DNA from: Dyadobacter chenwenxiniae
Lineage (GTDB): Bacteria; Bacteroidota; Bacteroidia; Cytophagales; Spirosomataceae
Assembly (NCBI RefSeq): GCF_022869785.1
Contig: NZ_CP094997.1
Location: forward strand, 6,639,001-6,703,000
Direction of reading: 5' to 3'
Length of the DNA: 64,000 bases
Position numbers and translations under genes: made by a program. Below the pieces are notes generated by a model. The model saw nothing but the letters and a program-made list of their open reading frames with translations, searched no databases and was not told where the DNA came from. Position 1 is the stretch's first letter. The number at the start of each line of letters is the position of its first letter. Below are positions 1-8,131 of this stretch, piece by piece.

Positions 1-404
1 TGATATGCAAAGATCACCCCGCCGTCCGGGTTGTTGTTGGATTGGAGCAGTTGGGAAAGGCCTGAGCCGTAAAATATATTATCGCCCAAGATCAAGGCTA
101 CTTTATCCTTACCAATAAATTCCTCACCAATGATGAACGCCTGCGCAAGTCCGTCGGGGCTTGGCTGCACTGCATAGGTGAATGTGCAACCCAGGCGACT
201 GCCGTCCCCTAGCAATTTTTCAAAATGAGGCAGATCGTGAGGCGTTGAAATGATCAGTATTTCGCGGATGCCCGCCAGCATTAAGATTGATAACGGATAG
301 TAAATCATTGGTTTATCATAAACAGGCATAAGCTGTTTACTAACTGCCAATGTCAATGGGTGCAAACGGGTCCCGGATCCACCGGCAAGAATAATTCCTT
401 TCAT
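1..404 (-). CDS. rfbA: Glucose-1-phosphate thymidylyltransferase, 3' part cut by window edge
   Basis: The first 134 codons are visible; the C-terminal half lies outside the window. The enzyme joins glucose-1-phosphate and dTTP to make dTDP-glucose, the first step of dTDP-L-rhamnose synthesis in the cytoplasm. Reading from the ATG at 404, the protein opens MKGIILAGGSGTRLHP, the nucleotide-binding signature of the sugar nucleotidyltransferases, followed by KQLMPVYDKPMIYYPLS and later LGDNIFYG, both typical of RmlA. It lies 61 bases downstream of rfbB on the same strand, so the two consecutive steps of the pathway are probably co-transcribed. The family call is secure from the N-terminus alone. 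Confidence 0.95.
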   Translation of the reverse strand, partial: MKGIILAGGSGTRLHPLTLAVSKQLMPVYDKPMIYYPLSILMLAGIREILIISTPHDLPHFEKLLGDGSRLGCTFTYAVQPSPDGLAQAFIIGEEFIGKDKVALILGDNIFYGSGLSQLLQSNNNPDGGVIFAY

Positions 405-465
405 TATGAGATCGTTGGTAAGCGTAAATTAATGAGTTTGTCTTGGGGACTACGCGTATGGTGGA

Positions 466-1521
466 TTATCTTTCCGAGTACATATCCGTGTAATATTTCT
501 GGTAATTGCCTGATGTGACATTGTTAAGCCACTCCTGATTGTTCAGATACCAGTCCACTGTCCTTTCCAATCCTTCTTCAAATTGCAAGGATGGTTTCCA
601 GCCCAGTTCTTCGGAAAGTTTGGTGGCATCGATCGCGTAACGCAGGTCGTGTCCGGCGCGGTCGGTCACATAAGTAATCAGTTTTTCGGTTTCGCCTTTT
701 TCGCGGCCCAGCTTGCGGTCCATAATGCTGCAGAGCAACAGAACAAGATCCAGGTTTTTCCACTCGTTATGGCCGCCGATGTTATAGGTTTCACCATTTT
801 TGCCATCATGGTAAATTACGTCAATGGCAATGGCGTGGTCTTCCACAAAGAGCCAGTCACGGATATTTTCCCCTTTTCCATAAACAGGAAGCGGTTTTTG
901 CTGGATAATGTTGTGAATCATCAGCGGGATCAGCTTCTCAGGGAAGTGGTTAGGGCCGTAATTATTGGAGCAATTGGAAATAACGACCGGCAGCTTGTAA
1001 GTGTTATGGTAAGCCCTTACAAAATGGTCAGAAGACGCTTTTGAAGCTGAGTAAGGCGAGCGTGGATCATATTTGGTCGTTTCCACGAAGAATGTGCCCG
1101 GGTCGTGCAGTTCACCATACACTTCATCGGTGGAAACATGGTAAAAACGGCGGTCTGTGAAATCGTCTTTCCATGCTTTTTTAGCAGCATTCAAAAGGTT
1201 AACTGTTCCCACCACATTGGTCATCACAAATGACATCGGATCAGAAATGGACCGGTCCACGTGGCTTTCGGCAGCAAGGTGCACAATGCCATGAAAGTCA
1301 TTTTCGCTGATCAGCTTGTCAATAAACTCAGCATCAACGATATCACCTTTTACAAACGTGTAATTAGGAGCATTCTCGACGTCGCGGAGGTTTTCAAGGT
1401 TTCCGGCGTAAGTAAGGGCGTCGAGGTTATATATATGATAGTCAGGATGGAAATTTACAAAACGGCGCACAACATGTGAACCAATAAAACCTGCACCACC
1501 TGTGATTAAGATCTTTTTCAT
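466..1521 (-). CDS. rfbB: dTDP-glucose 4,6-dehydratase
   Basis: This NAD-dependent extended SDR enzyme converts dTDP-glucose to dTDP-4-keto-6-deoxyglucose, the second step towards dTDP-rhamnose. From the ATG at 1521 the protein has 351 residues, the usual length. It starts MKKILITGGAGFIGSH (Rossmann glycine motif), has TDE at 131-133 and the YxxxK pair at Y157 and K161 in the segment SPYSASKAS. A longer open frame reaches 1596, but the extra 25 residues lie inside galE and precede the conserved start. The ATG at 1521 overlaps the galE stop as ATGA, which points to translational coupling with galE. rfbA follows. Confidence 0.96.
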   Translation of the reverse strand: MKKILITGGAGFIGSHVVRRFVNFHPDYHIYNLDALTYAGNLENLRDVENAPNYTFVKGDIVDAEFIDKLISENDFHGIVHLAAESHVDRSISDPMSFVMTNVVGTVNLLNAAKKAWKDDFTDRRFYHVSTDEVYGELHDPGTFFVETTKYDPRSPYSASKASSDHFVRAYHNTYKLPVVISNCSNNYGPNHFPEKLIPLMIHNIIQQKPLPVYGKGENIRDWLFVEDHAIAIDVIYHDGKNGETYNIGGHNEWKNLDLVLLLCSIMDRKLGREKGETEKLITYVTDRAGHDLRYAIDATKLSEELGWKPSLQFEEGLERTVDWYLNNQEWLNNVTSGNYQKYYTDMYSER

Positions 1522-2539
1522 TTTTGAGTTGTTATTTTTTGTTGCCAGTTCCATGCGTCTTTCAAAGCATCCGCCATGGTTTTCTCGGCATGCCATTTCA
1601 TTACATTATTCACTTTATCCGACTGTGCGTAGATTTTTTCCACGTCTCCCGGGCGACGCGGCCCAATCGAATAATTTAATTTTACACCATTTACTTCTTC
1701 GAATGTCCTGATCAGCTCCAAAACGGTGTAACCCTTCGCCTGTGCCCACATTAAATACATCGTAATAATCCGGTTCCGACTGCTCTTCCAGCAATTCAAG
1801 CGCTTTTACGTGCGCCTTCGCCAGGTCTACAACATGGATGAAATCGCGGACACATGTTCCGTCAGCTGTATCATAGTCGCTTCCAAAAACGGTCAGCGAT
1901 TGACGAAGCCCGGCAGCAGTTTGCGTAATAAAAGGAACCAGGTTGCTGGGGACGCCATTCGGCAACTCACCGATTAATGAGGATTCGTGAGCGCCTATTG
2001 GGTTGAAATAACGAAGTGAAATGGCTTTTACACCCTGATTTGGCATATACGTAATCGCGGATAATATCTTCCCCGATGGCTTTTGTATTACCGTAAGGTG
2101 AGTTTGCAGGTTTGCGCGGCGTGTTTTCAGTTACCGGAATGGCATCAGGCTGACCGTAAACCGTGCACGATGAGGAAAATACAAAGTTTGGCACTTTAAA
2201 TTCCTGTGCGGCACGCAAGAGAACAAGTAGGGAAATTAAATTATTCTCGTAGTAATTCAGCGGCTTTTCAACGGATTCGCCAACCGCTTTATAGGCAGCA
2301 AAGTGAATAATCCCGTCGAATTTTTCCTTTTCAAACAGCGCCCTGACCTTCTCAGAATCGTTGCAATCGATCTCGTAAAATGGAAAATCCTTGCCAGTTA
2401 TTTGTTTTATCCCTTCCAGAACGCCGGGATTTGAATTGTAGAGGTTGTCAATGATGACTGGCTCAAACCCTGCTTTATCCAGTTCAACAACGGTGTGAGA
2501 ACCGATAAAGCCAGCTCCTCCGGTAACAAGAATTTTCAT
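1518..2539 (-). pseudogene. galE: UDP-glucose 4-epimerase with two +1 frameshifts
   Basis: GalE interconverts UDP-glucose and UDP-galactose. Three consecutive minus-strand frames together spell one GalE: 2539 to about 2035 (MKILVTGGAGFIGSH, then the YGNTK catalytic pair), about 2035 to 1733 (SLRYFNPIGAHESS, VRDFIHVVDLA) and 1733 to 1518 (GYTVLELI, RRPGDVEKIYA). At each junction a GGG run (CCC on the plus strand at 2033-2035 and 1732-1734) has one G too many. Removing one G from each gives an uninterrupted 339-residue protein, the normal GalE length. No residues are otherwise missing and the end still overlaps the rfbB start by 4 bases. It is either a recent pseudogene or the result of two assembly errors. 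Upstream galE disruption could also reduce coupled rfbB translation. Confidence 0.85.
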
Positions 2540-2750
2540 GTGCTCTTTGCTTAATTAAAAAAATATTGTGGTATAGATGACTAAGAAAAATAAGGCTGAA
2601 AACGCATTAATATAGAAATTTCGCTGTATTCACATTCGAAATTCACGCCGTCTGAAAGCTTTTTTCCCGGGCAAAAGTAGAAAATTTGATGTCCATTAAA
2701 AAAAAATGTTTTTATTTATCCGTTGGTTGTTAAATGCAGATTTGAGGAAA

Positions 2751-3599
2751 ATGAACCAGAGAGAAATTAAAGCACTGATATCCTTGCTTGATGACGAAGA
2801 TCATGAAGTGAGCCAGCATGTGGAGGGCAAAATCTTGTCGTTGGGAGGCAATGTCATACCTTTTCTTGAAACTGAGTGGGAGGAGAGTTTCAACCCGATT
2901 GTGCAGCGTAAAATAGAAGAACTGATTCACGAATTGCAGCTCAGCATTATGATTGAGCGCTTGCAGGCGTGGAAAAACGGAGGTGCGTTGGATCTGCTGG
3001 AAGGAATGTGGATTATTTCAACTTACCATTATCCGGATCTTTCCATGGAAAAGCTGCGGACCAGCATTGAGCAGCTTTATTACGACATATGGATCCAGTT
3101 TCAGGAAGAAATGAATGCTGTGGACCAGATTAAGCGCATTAACAGCATCTTTTTTGGAGTGATGAATTTTGCGGCGAACACGAAGAATTTCCATTCGCCT
3201 TCCAATTCGATGATCAATGTGGTGCTGGAAAGCCGGAGAGGGAACCCCATCACATTGTGTGTGATCTATCTTTTGATTGCCAGAAAGCTTGGAATGCCCG
3301 TTTATGGCGTTAACCTGCCGAATCTTTTCGTGCTGACTTACAAGAATGACAAAACGCAGTTTTATATCAATGTCTTCAACCGCGGGATTATTTTTTCCAA
3401 AACAGACATAGACCATTATATCGCGCAGCTGAACATTAAATCGAAGGAGATATTTTACCAACCTTGCACGAACCTCGAAATCGTACAGCGGGTGTTGCGT
3501 AACCTGATTTTATCTTACGAAAAAACGAGCGAGCAGGAAAAGATAAGGGAGATCGAAAAAATCTTGAAGTCGACATTGGATGATATGCCCGATCTATAA
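2751..3599 (+). CDS. SirB1-like transglutaminase-fold protein
   Basis: A 282-residue protein of the SirB1 / Transglut_core2 family, whose biochemical role is not settled. The N-terminal 80 residues look like a small helical repeat region (LLDDEDHEVSQHVEGKI). The conserved block lies around residues 155-200 (RRGNPITLCVIYLLIA, GMPVYGVNLPNLF). The usual PGHF histidine segment reads PNLF here, so a protease-like triad is not evident. I chose the ATG at 2751 over an in-frame ATG 45 bases upstream because GAGGAAA precedes it and the conserved sequence begins there. It ends 6 bases into the convergent phosphopantetheinyl transferase gene. Confidence 0.75.
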   Translation: MNQREIKALISLLDDEDHEVSQHVEGKILSLGGNVIPFLETEWEESFNPIVQRKIEELIHELQLSIMIERLQAWKNGGALDLLEGMWIISTYHYPDLSMEKLRTSIEQLYYDIWIQFQEEMNAVDQIKRINSIFFGVMNFAANTKNFHSPSNSMINVVLESRRGNPITLCVIYLLIARKLGMPVYGVNLPNLFVLTYKNDKTQFYINVFNRGIIFSKTDIDHYIAQLNIKSKEIFYQPCTNLEIVQRVLRNLILSYEKTSEQEKIREIEKILKSTLDDMPDL

Positions 3600-4223
3600 C
3601 GCGATCGCCAGGCAGTGATGATCGAACCATCTGACAGTTATATTTGCTTCAATAACCTTTCCCGTGTCTGTCAGCCGTCCTCTTATTAATACAGCGTCTT
3701 TGTTGAAAGGTTCTATATATATGGAATCCCGAAAACTGACTTTTTTCTTACCATATAGCTTGTAAAGCGCCTCCTTAGCACACCAATAGACGCATAGCAA
3801 GGCCATTTCATCGCCAGCGTGTTCAAATTCGGGTGGGGATAAATACTTTTTGGCAGTGCGTTGCAGTTTGGCGTCCATTTTCTCCATATCAATCCCCACA
3901 GCCGCCAGCGGATTAATGGCTACTGCAACAAAATCATTGGTATGGGTGATAGAAATGTGCGAATCGTTATCGATCAGAAATGCCTTGCCGTGCTCGTCCT
4001 TGAAAGTCCCGATGTAATTAATGTCAAAACGCTCGGCAATGATCTTGATCAACAGCCTGCTTGCCAGCCATTCACGCAATTTTTGCGGATGTGTGATCGC
4101 CGAAAGTTCTTCCGCATTATAGGCATAACCCAGGGTTTCTTTCAGCTCTGTTTCGGTTTCTGTGAGTTTCCAAAGCAGCAGCGTACTGGACTCTTCGATC
4201 ATTTCGGAATGAACGAGCGGCAT
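3594..4223 (-). CDS. 4'-phosphopantetheinyl transferase (Sfp/AcpT type)
   Basis: The enzyme moves the 4'-phosphopantetheine arm from coenzyme A to a serine of acyl or peptidyl carrier proteins. The 209-residue protein carries the two Mg-binding signatures of the superfamily: GIDME (D112, E114) and WCAKEALYK (W147, K150, E151). The length matches the monomeric Sfp-like type rather than the 120-residue AcpS trimer. It is convergent with the SirB1-like gene (6-base overlap) and divergent from the WD40 gene. There is no polyketide or peptide synthetase nearby, so fatty-acid carrier protein is the likeliest substrate; that is inference. Confidence 0.88.
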   Translation of the reverse strand: MPLVHSEMIEESSTLLLWKLTETETELKETLGYAYNAEELSAITHPQKLREWLASRLLIKIIAERFDINYIGTFKDEHGKAFLIDNDSHISITHTNDFVAVAINPLAAVGIDMEKMDAKLQRTAKKYLSPPEFEHAGDEMALLCVYWCAKEALYKLYGKKKVSFRDSIYIEPFNKDAVLIRGRLTDTGKVIEANITVRWFDHHCLAIAL

Positions 4224-4279
4224 AATTATTCTGTTTACAATTTCTATTTTTGACGCTTAATCCCAATCGCAAGCAAAGC

Positions 4280-5182
4280 ATGAACATTCGCAAAGTAGAT
4301 ACTTTTTCCGGTCATAGAGACAGTGTTTATACAATTATTTCTGACAACACTTCTCATGGCTTTTACTCTGCTGGCGGTGATGGTTTTGTAATTCAATGGG
4401 ATCTCAACAAACCCGATCTGGGTAATCTGGTCGCCCGCGTGGGGGTTTCCGTGTACGCATTGGGCCTCGAAAAAGAAAACAATGCACTTTGGATCGGGCA
4501 GAACTACGAAGGCATCCAGGTGCTGGACATTGCCGGAAACAAAATTGAAAAAACGTCGAAAATCACGACCGACGCTATTTTCGACATTCAGTTTTTTGAT
4601 AATAAAGCATTGATCGCATTGGGCGACGGCGTCATTGTAGTGATGGACATTGCCTCTTTCGCGGTTCAAAAGCACATTAAGGTCTCCAACAAGAGCATTC
4701 GCACGATTGCGATCAATCACGAAACGCGCGAGTTTGCCGTGGGAGATAGCGATTGTAACGTCAATATCTTCGATTTAGAGGGTTATGTGTTAAAAAAGAC
4801 GATCCAATCGCATGGTAACTCGGTATTTTCCGTTAAGTATTCACCGGACGGCAAATATCTGTTCACAACCGGCCGGGATGCACACATCAAAATATGGGAT
4901 GTAAATGATGCTTATGGGATGGTTTTGGACATTCCGGCACATTTATATGCGGTCAATGACATTACTTTCAGCCCCAACCGCACATTATTCGCCTCCTGCA
5001 GCATGGACAAATCGGTAAAGATTTGGGATGCTGTTACTTTTAAACTCAAAAAGATCATTGATCGTGCCAGGCATGCAGGGCATGGAACTTCGGTTAACAA
5101 ACTGCTCTGGACGAGCTATGAAAACCAGTTGATTTCGTGCAGCGACGACCGAATGATTTCGGTTTGGGAAGTGGCTGACTAG
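4280..5182 (+). CDS. WD40-repeat beta-propeller protein
   Basis: A 300-residue protein built almost entirely of WD40 repeats, a scaffold for protein-protein contacts. Recognisable repeats end in GDGFVIQWDL, DAHIKIWDV, DKSVKIWDA and DRMISVWEV, each preceded by a GH-type blade start such as FSGHRDSV and QSHGNSVFSVKYSPDG. Weaker repeats fill the middle, consistent with a single seven-bladed propeller. There is no signal peptide, so it is probably cytoplasmic. The start at 4280 (MNIRKVDTFSGH) is preferred to one 30 bases upstream because blade one begins there. Partner unknown. Confidence 0.85.
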   Translation: MNIRKVDTFSGHRDSVYTIISDNTSHGFYSAGGDGFVIQWDLNKPDLGNLVARVGVSVYALGLEKENNALWIGQNYEGIQVLDIAGNKIEKTSKITTDAIFDIQFFDNKALIALGDGVIVVMDIASFAVQKHIKVSNKSIRTIAINHETREFAVGDSDCNVNIFDLEGYVLKKTIQSHGNSVFSVKYSPDGKYLFTTGRDAHIKIWDVNDAYGMVLDIPAHLYAVNDITFSPNRTLFASCSMDKSVKIWDAVTFKLKKIIDRARHAGHGTSVNKLLWTSYENQLISCSDDRMISVWEVAD

Positions 5183-5286
5183 TATACTTATAATATGGTA
5201 TTATTGGTAAATACTTTGAAAAATGATTCATATATCTTTAACTTACACGACCGTTTTTAACTAAGTACCAAAGCATAGAATGCATC

Positions 5287-6336
5287 ATGAAAATATCCGC
5301 TATAGACATACGCAAGCATACTTTTGAGAAGATTTTCAGAGGTTACGACCCGGACGAAGTAGATGCTTTTCTTAACTCATTGTCTCAGGAATGGGAGCGC
5401 TTTTCCAGCGAGAACAGCTTGTTGAAAATGCAACTTGAGTATGCCGAAAAGGAGCTTGCCAAGCTAAAAGATATTGAGTCTACGCTGTTCAGAACGTTAA
5501 AAGCGGCGGAAGATACCAGTAGGCTGATTGAAAAAGAGGCCAATGAAAATGCTGAAAAACGGATTGAAGAATCCAGGACAACAGCCAACGACCTGGTAGC
5601 CGAAGCAGAGGACAGGACCAATCAGGTTATCCGCGAAACGGAAGATCGTTTAAAACGTTTTAAGGACGAATTCGCCGCCGAAGTGAAGTTGCAGGAGCGT
5701 GATTTCCGGGCGATTGAAAACTTCCGGGATAATCTTATCGTACAACTTTCGTCGCTCGCCAATAACACTATCGAAACGGTGGAAAGATTCGAACAGAAAT
5801 ATGACAAGCAATCTGTTTTGAATAAAATGGAGGAGATCAAACAGCATATTTCTGAGATTGAAATTCCTAAGAAAGCTTCGTTCCCGGTTGAGCCGAGGGT
5901 AGTTCCGCAATTAGAAGAAGCATCAGAAATTGAGGAAGAAGTGGTTTTGCAGGATGAGAAGCCTCAGGTTTTATTTGAAGTTGTTGATGCGGAGGAAGAG
6001 GTGATGGTGGACGAAGAAGAAGAATTCGTTCCGCAGATAGCATATGAAGATGAGGAACCGCTACTGGTTAATGACGTTGTTGAAGTTGAGCCGGAAGCGT
6101 TCTCCGAACCGGAGCCTGTTGAAGAAGAAATTGCGTACAGCTTAAAAGAAGAGCCAAAAACCGCAGCTGAGGAATCGGCAGCGGCATTAGCTGAACTGCA
6201 ACGCACAGCGCGTGAACGAGAAGCGGAGCGAAACAGGGAAACGGAGCGAGTAAGGGAAAATACGCCGGTCAACCGACCTCGAGTGCCTGAAAATCAACCA
6301 AAGAAGACCGGAGGCTCATTTTTTGATCAAATCTAA
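5287..6336 (+). CDS. DivIVA domain protein with long acidic tail
   Basis: The first 60 residues match the DivIVA/GpsB N-terminal domain, which binds curved membrane or division partners (MKISAIDIRKHTFEK, then FRGYDPDEVDAFLNSL). A coiled coil follows to about residue 185. Residues 195-280 are strongly acidic and low in complexity (runs such as EEEVMVDEEEEFVPQ), and the last 60 residues are charged, with many E and R. Only the N-terminal part is conserved in the family; the tail is probably disordered. folB starts 6 bases after its stop, so the two are likely co-transcribed. Role in cell envelope growth or division is inferred from family. Confidence 0.85.
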   Translation: MKISAIDIRKHTFEKIFRGYDPDEVDAFLNSLSQEWERFSSENSLLKMQLEYAEKELAKLKDIESTLFRTLKAAEDTSRLIEKEANENAEKRIEESRTTANDLVAEAEDRTNQVIRETEDRLKRFKDEFAAEVKLQERDFRAIENFRDNLIVQLSSLANNTIETVERFEQKYDKQSVLNKMEEIKQHISEIEIPKKASFPVEPRVVPQLEEASEIEEEVVLQDEKPQVLFEVVDAEEEVMVDEEEEFVPQIAYEDEEPLLVNDVVEVEPEAFSEPEPVEEEIAYSLKEEPKTAAEESAAALAELQRTAREREAERNRETERVRENTPVNRPRVPENQPKKTGGSFFDQI

Positions 6337-6342
6337 AATACA

Positions 6343-6693
6343 TTGGGAACAATAACCCTCGAAGGTCTTGAGTTTTTTGCTTACCACGGTTACTATCCCG
6401 AAGAGCAAAGAATCGGTAATAAATACGCGTTAGACATTATCATTACAACCGATTTTTACAAAGCTGCGCAAGAAGATAAGCTCAGCGAAACAGTTAATTA
6501 CGAAACGATCTATCAGATTGTTTCCAAAGTAATGACGGAGCCAGCCAAGTTATTGGAGCACATAGGCTTTACAGTAATAGAGCGCATCAGAGAGCATTAT
6601 CCCGTTGTAGCAAACATTACGGTAAAAGTTTCAAAATTCAACCCGCCCGTAGGAGGCGTCTGCACAAGGGCGATGATCACGATGGAGGGGTAA
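6343..6693 (+). CDS. folB: Dihydroneopterin aldolase
   Basis: FolB cleaves 7,8-dihydroneopterin to 6-hydroxymethyl-dihydropterin and glycolaldehyde in folate synthesis. The 116-residue protein has the usual length and signatures: ITLEGLEFFAYHGYYPEEQ near the start, VNYETIY, the lysine-containing VKVSKFNPPVGG near the end. The frame opens with TTG at 6343. There is no ATG between the divIVA stop at 6336 and the conserved domain, so TTG is the most probable start. It is 6 bases from the DivIVA gene and is followed by a large perfect hairpin at 6722. Confidence 0.92.
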   Translation: MGTITLEGLEFFAYHGYYPEEQRIGNKYALDIIITTDFYKAAQEDKLSETVNYETIYQIVSKVMTEPAKLLEHIGFTVIERIREHYPVVANITVKVSKFNPPVGGVCTRAMITMEG

Positions 6694-6721
6694 GAAAATC
6701 AAGCAGAAACGATACAAGCAT

Positions 6722-6789
6722 TGTCCTGCTGAGCGGAGCCGAAGCACGCTACTCCTTGGTAACGTGCTTCGGCTCCGCTCAGCAGGACA
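6722..6789. repeat. Perfect 27-bp inverted repeat (REP-like palindrome)
   Basis: Arms 6722-6748 and 6763-6789 are exact reverse complements, separated by a 14-base loop. The arm contains the core CTGAGCGGAGCCGAAGCAC, which resembles the dispersed intergenic palindromes found in many copies in Bacteroidota genomes. A second small hairpin follows at 6788-6806 (8-bp stem, loop TGG). It lies between the convergent ends of folB and the saccharopine-dehydrogenase-like gene, so it could serve as a two-way terminator. No second copy was noticed in this window. Confidence 0.85.
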
Positions 6790-6825
6790 GGCTGTTGGAC
6801 AGCCTGCTTCTTATTAACAAAGCCC

Positions 6826-8037
6826 TTAATACTCGTGAGGCAACGGAACATTGATCCTTTCATTCCAAGGCAAGCCATGAAGATTCAACAAATCCATAAA
6901 TGGATCTGGATTCAGCTCTTCTACATTGTAAACGCCTGGTTTCATCCATTCTTCATTACTAAGCATTAGCATGGCACCGATCATAGCGGGAACGCCGGTT
7001 GTGTAACTTACTGCCTGCGCACGCACTTCGCGATAGCACTCCGCGTGGTCGCAGTTGTTCCAAACGTAATAGGTTTTTTCTTCACCGTTTTCAATGCCTT
7101 TGATCTGGCATCCGATAGAAGTTTGACCTGAATAATTTTCTCCCAAAGAATCTGGCGCAGGAAGCACAGCCTTCAAGAATTCAAGCGGAACAATGTCCAT
7201 TCCATTGAATTTGATGGGCTTAATGCTCGTCATGCCTACATTTTCAAGCACATTCAAATGCGTAATGTAAGCCTGGCCGAATGTCATCCAGAAACGCGCA
7301 CGTTTCAATGTCGGGAAGTTCTTTACGAGCGATTCGAGTTCCTCATGGTAAAGCACATAACTCTCTTTTGGCCCGATGCCCGGATATTCGATAGGCTTGT
7401 GAATGGACATGGCGGGAATTTCAATCCACTCCCCATTTTCCCAATAACGCCCCGGTTGCGTAATCTCGCGGATGTTAATTTCCGGATTAAAGTTCGTTGC
7501 AAATGCTTTCCCATGATCACCCGCATTACAGTCGATAATGTCCAGATAATGCATTTCATCAAAATGATGCTTGTTAGCATAAGCCGTGAAAACCTGCGTC
7601 ACGCCCGGATCGAAGCCGCAGCCCAGAACGGCCATTAAGCCTGCTTCTTTAAATCTTTCCTGATAAGCCCATTGCCAGCTGTATTCAAATTTGGCAACAT
7701 CTTTTGGTTCATAATTGGCTGTGTCCAGATAATGTATACCCGTTGCCAAGCATGCCTCCATAATCGTCAGATCCTGATACGGCAAAGCAACATTGATCAG
7801 CAATTTAGGTTGGAAACGCTTGATAAGGAGCACAGTTTCCGCAACGATATCGGCATCAACTTGCGCCGTTTCAATGGTCACACCATGCATTTCTTTGATT
7901 TCGGCTGCAATCTTATCGCACTTGGATTTTGTGCGGCTTGCCAGCATTATTTCTGTGAACACATTGCTATTCAACGCGCATTTGTGGGCAACAACACTGC
8001 CGACACCACCTGCACCAATGATCAAAACCTTAGACAT
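6826..8037 (-). CDS. Carboxynorspermidine synthase-like (saccharopine dehydrogenase family)
   Basis: A 403-residue NAD(P)-dependent enzyme of the saccharopine dehydrogenase family. It opens MSKVLIIGAGGVGSVVAHKC (Rossmann), followed by NVALPYQDLTIMEAC, LDTANYEP and GCGFDPGVTQVFTAYA, features of carboxynorspermidine synthase. That enzyme condenses aspartate semialdehyde with a diamine in the alternative spermidine/norspermidine pathway. The carboxynorspermidine decarboxylase partner is not in the window. It lies 94 bases downstream of the PQQ-type dehydrogenase on the same strand, with a palindrome between them. The family is sure; the polyamine assignment is likely. Confidence 0.82.
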   Translation of the reverse strand: MSKVLIIGAGGVGSVVAHKCALNSNVFTEIMLASRTKSKCDKIAAEIKEMHGVTIETAQVDADIVAETVLLIKRFQPKLLINVALPYQDLTIMEACLATGIHYLDTANYEPKDVAKFEYSWQWAYQERFKEAGLMAVLGCGFDPGVTQVFTAYANKHHFDEMHYLDIIDCNAGDHGKAFATNFNPEINIREITQPGRYWENGEWIEIPAMSIHKPIEYPGIGPKESYVLYHEELESLVKNFPTLKRARFWMTFGQAYITHLNVLENVGMTSIKPIKFNGMDIVPLEFLKAVLPAPDSLGENYSGQTSIGCQIKGIENGEEKTYYVWNNCDHAECYREVRAQAVSYTTGVPAMIGAMLMLSNEEWMKPGVYNVEELNPDPFMDLLNLHGLPWNERINVPLPHEY

Positions 8038-8058
8038 TTTATTTTGTTTGAGCGTGAG

Positions 8059-8091
8059 AGACTTTCCAGGTTTTCAAAACCTGGAAAGTCT
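8059..8091. repeat. 33-nt palindrome between genes
   Basis: Arms 8059-8074 and 8076-8091 are exact reverse complements around one central C; the arm is AGACTTTCCAGGTTTT. As RNA it would fold as a 12-bp stem with a 9-base loop. It lies between the PQQ-type dehydrogenase and the carboxynorspermidine synthase-like gene, both on the minus strand. It resembles a dispersed intergenic palindrome and could attenuate read-through. Confidence 0.75.
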
Positions 8092-8131
8092 AATCCAATT
8101 TTGGGCAAAGATAGAATGACCGGCTAATTTT

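Noticed and set aside
1522..1596. N-terminal extension of rfbB to an upstream start
   Set aside because: The 25 extra residues fall within galE coding sequence and do not resemble RmlB; the conserved start is the ATG at 1521.
1700..2046. Programmed frameshifting in galE
   Set aside because: Two separate events would be needed, neither site has a slippery heptamer with a following structure, and GalE is not known to use recoding.
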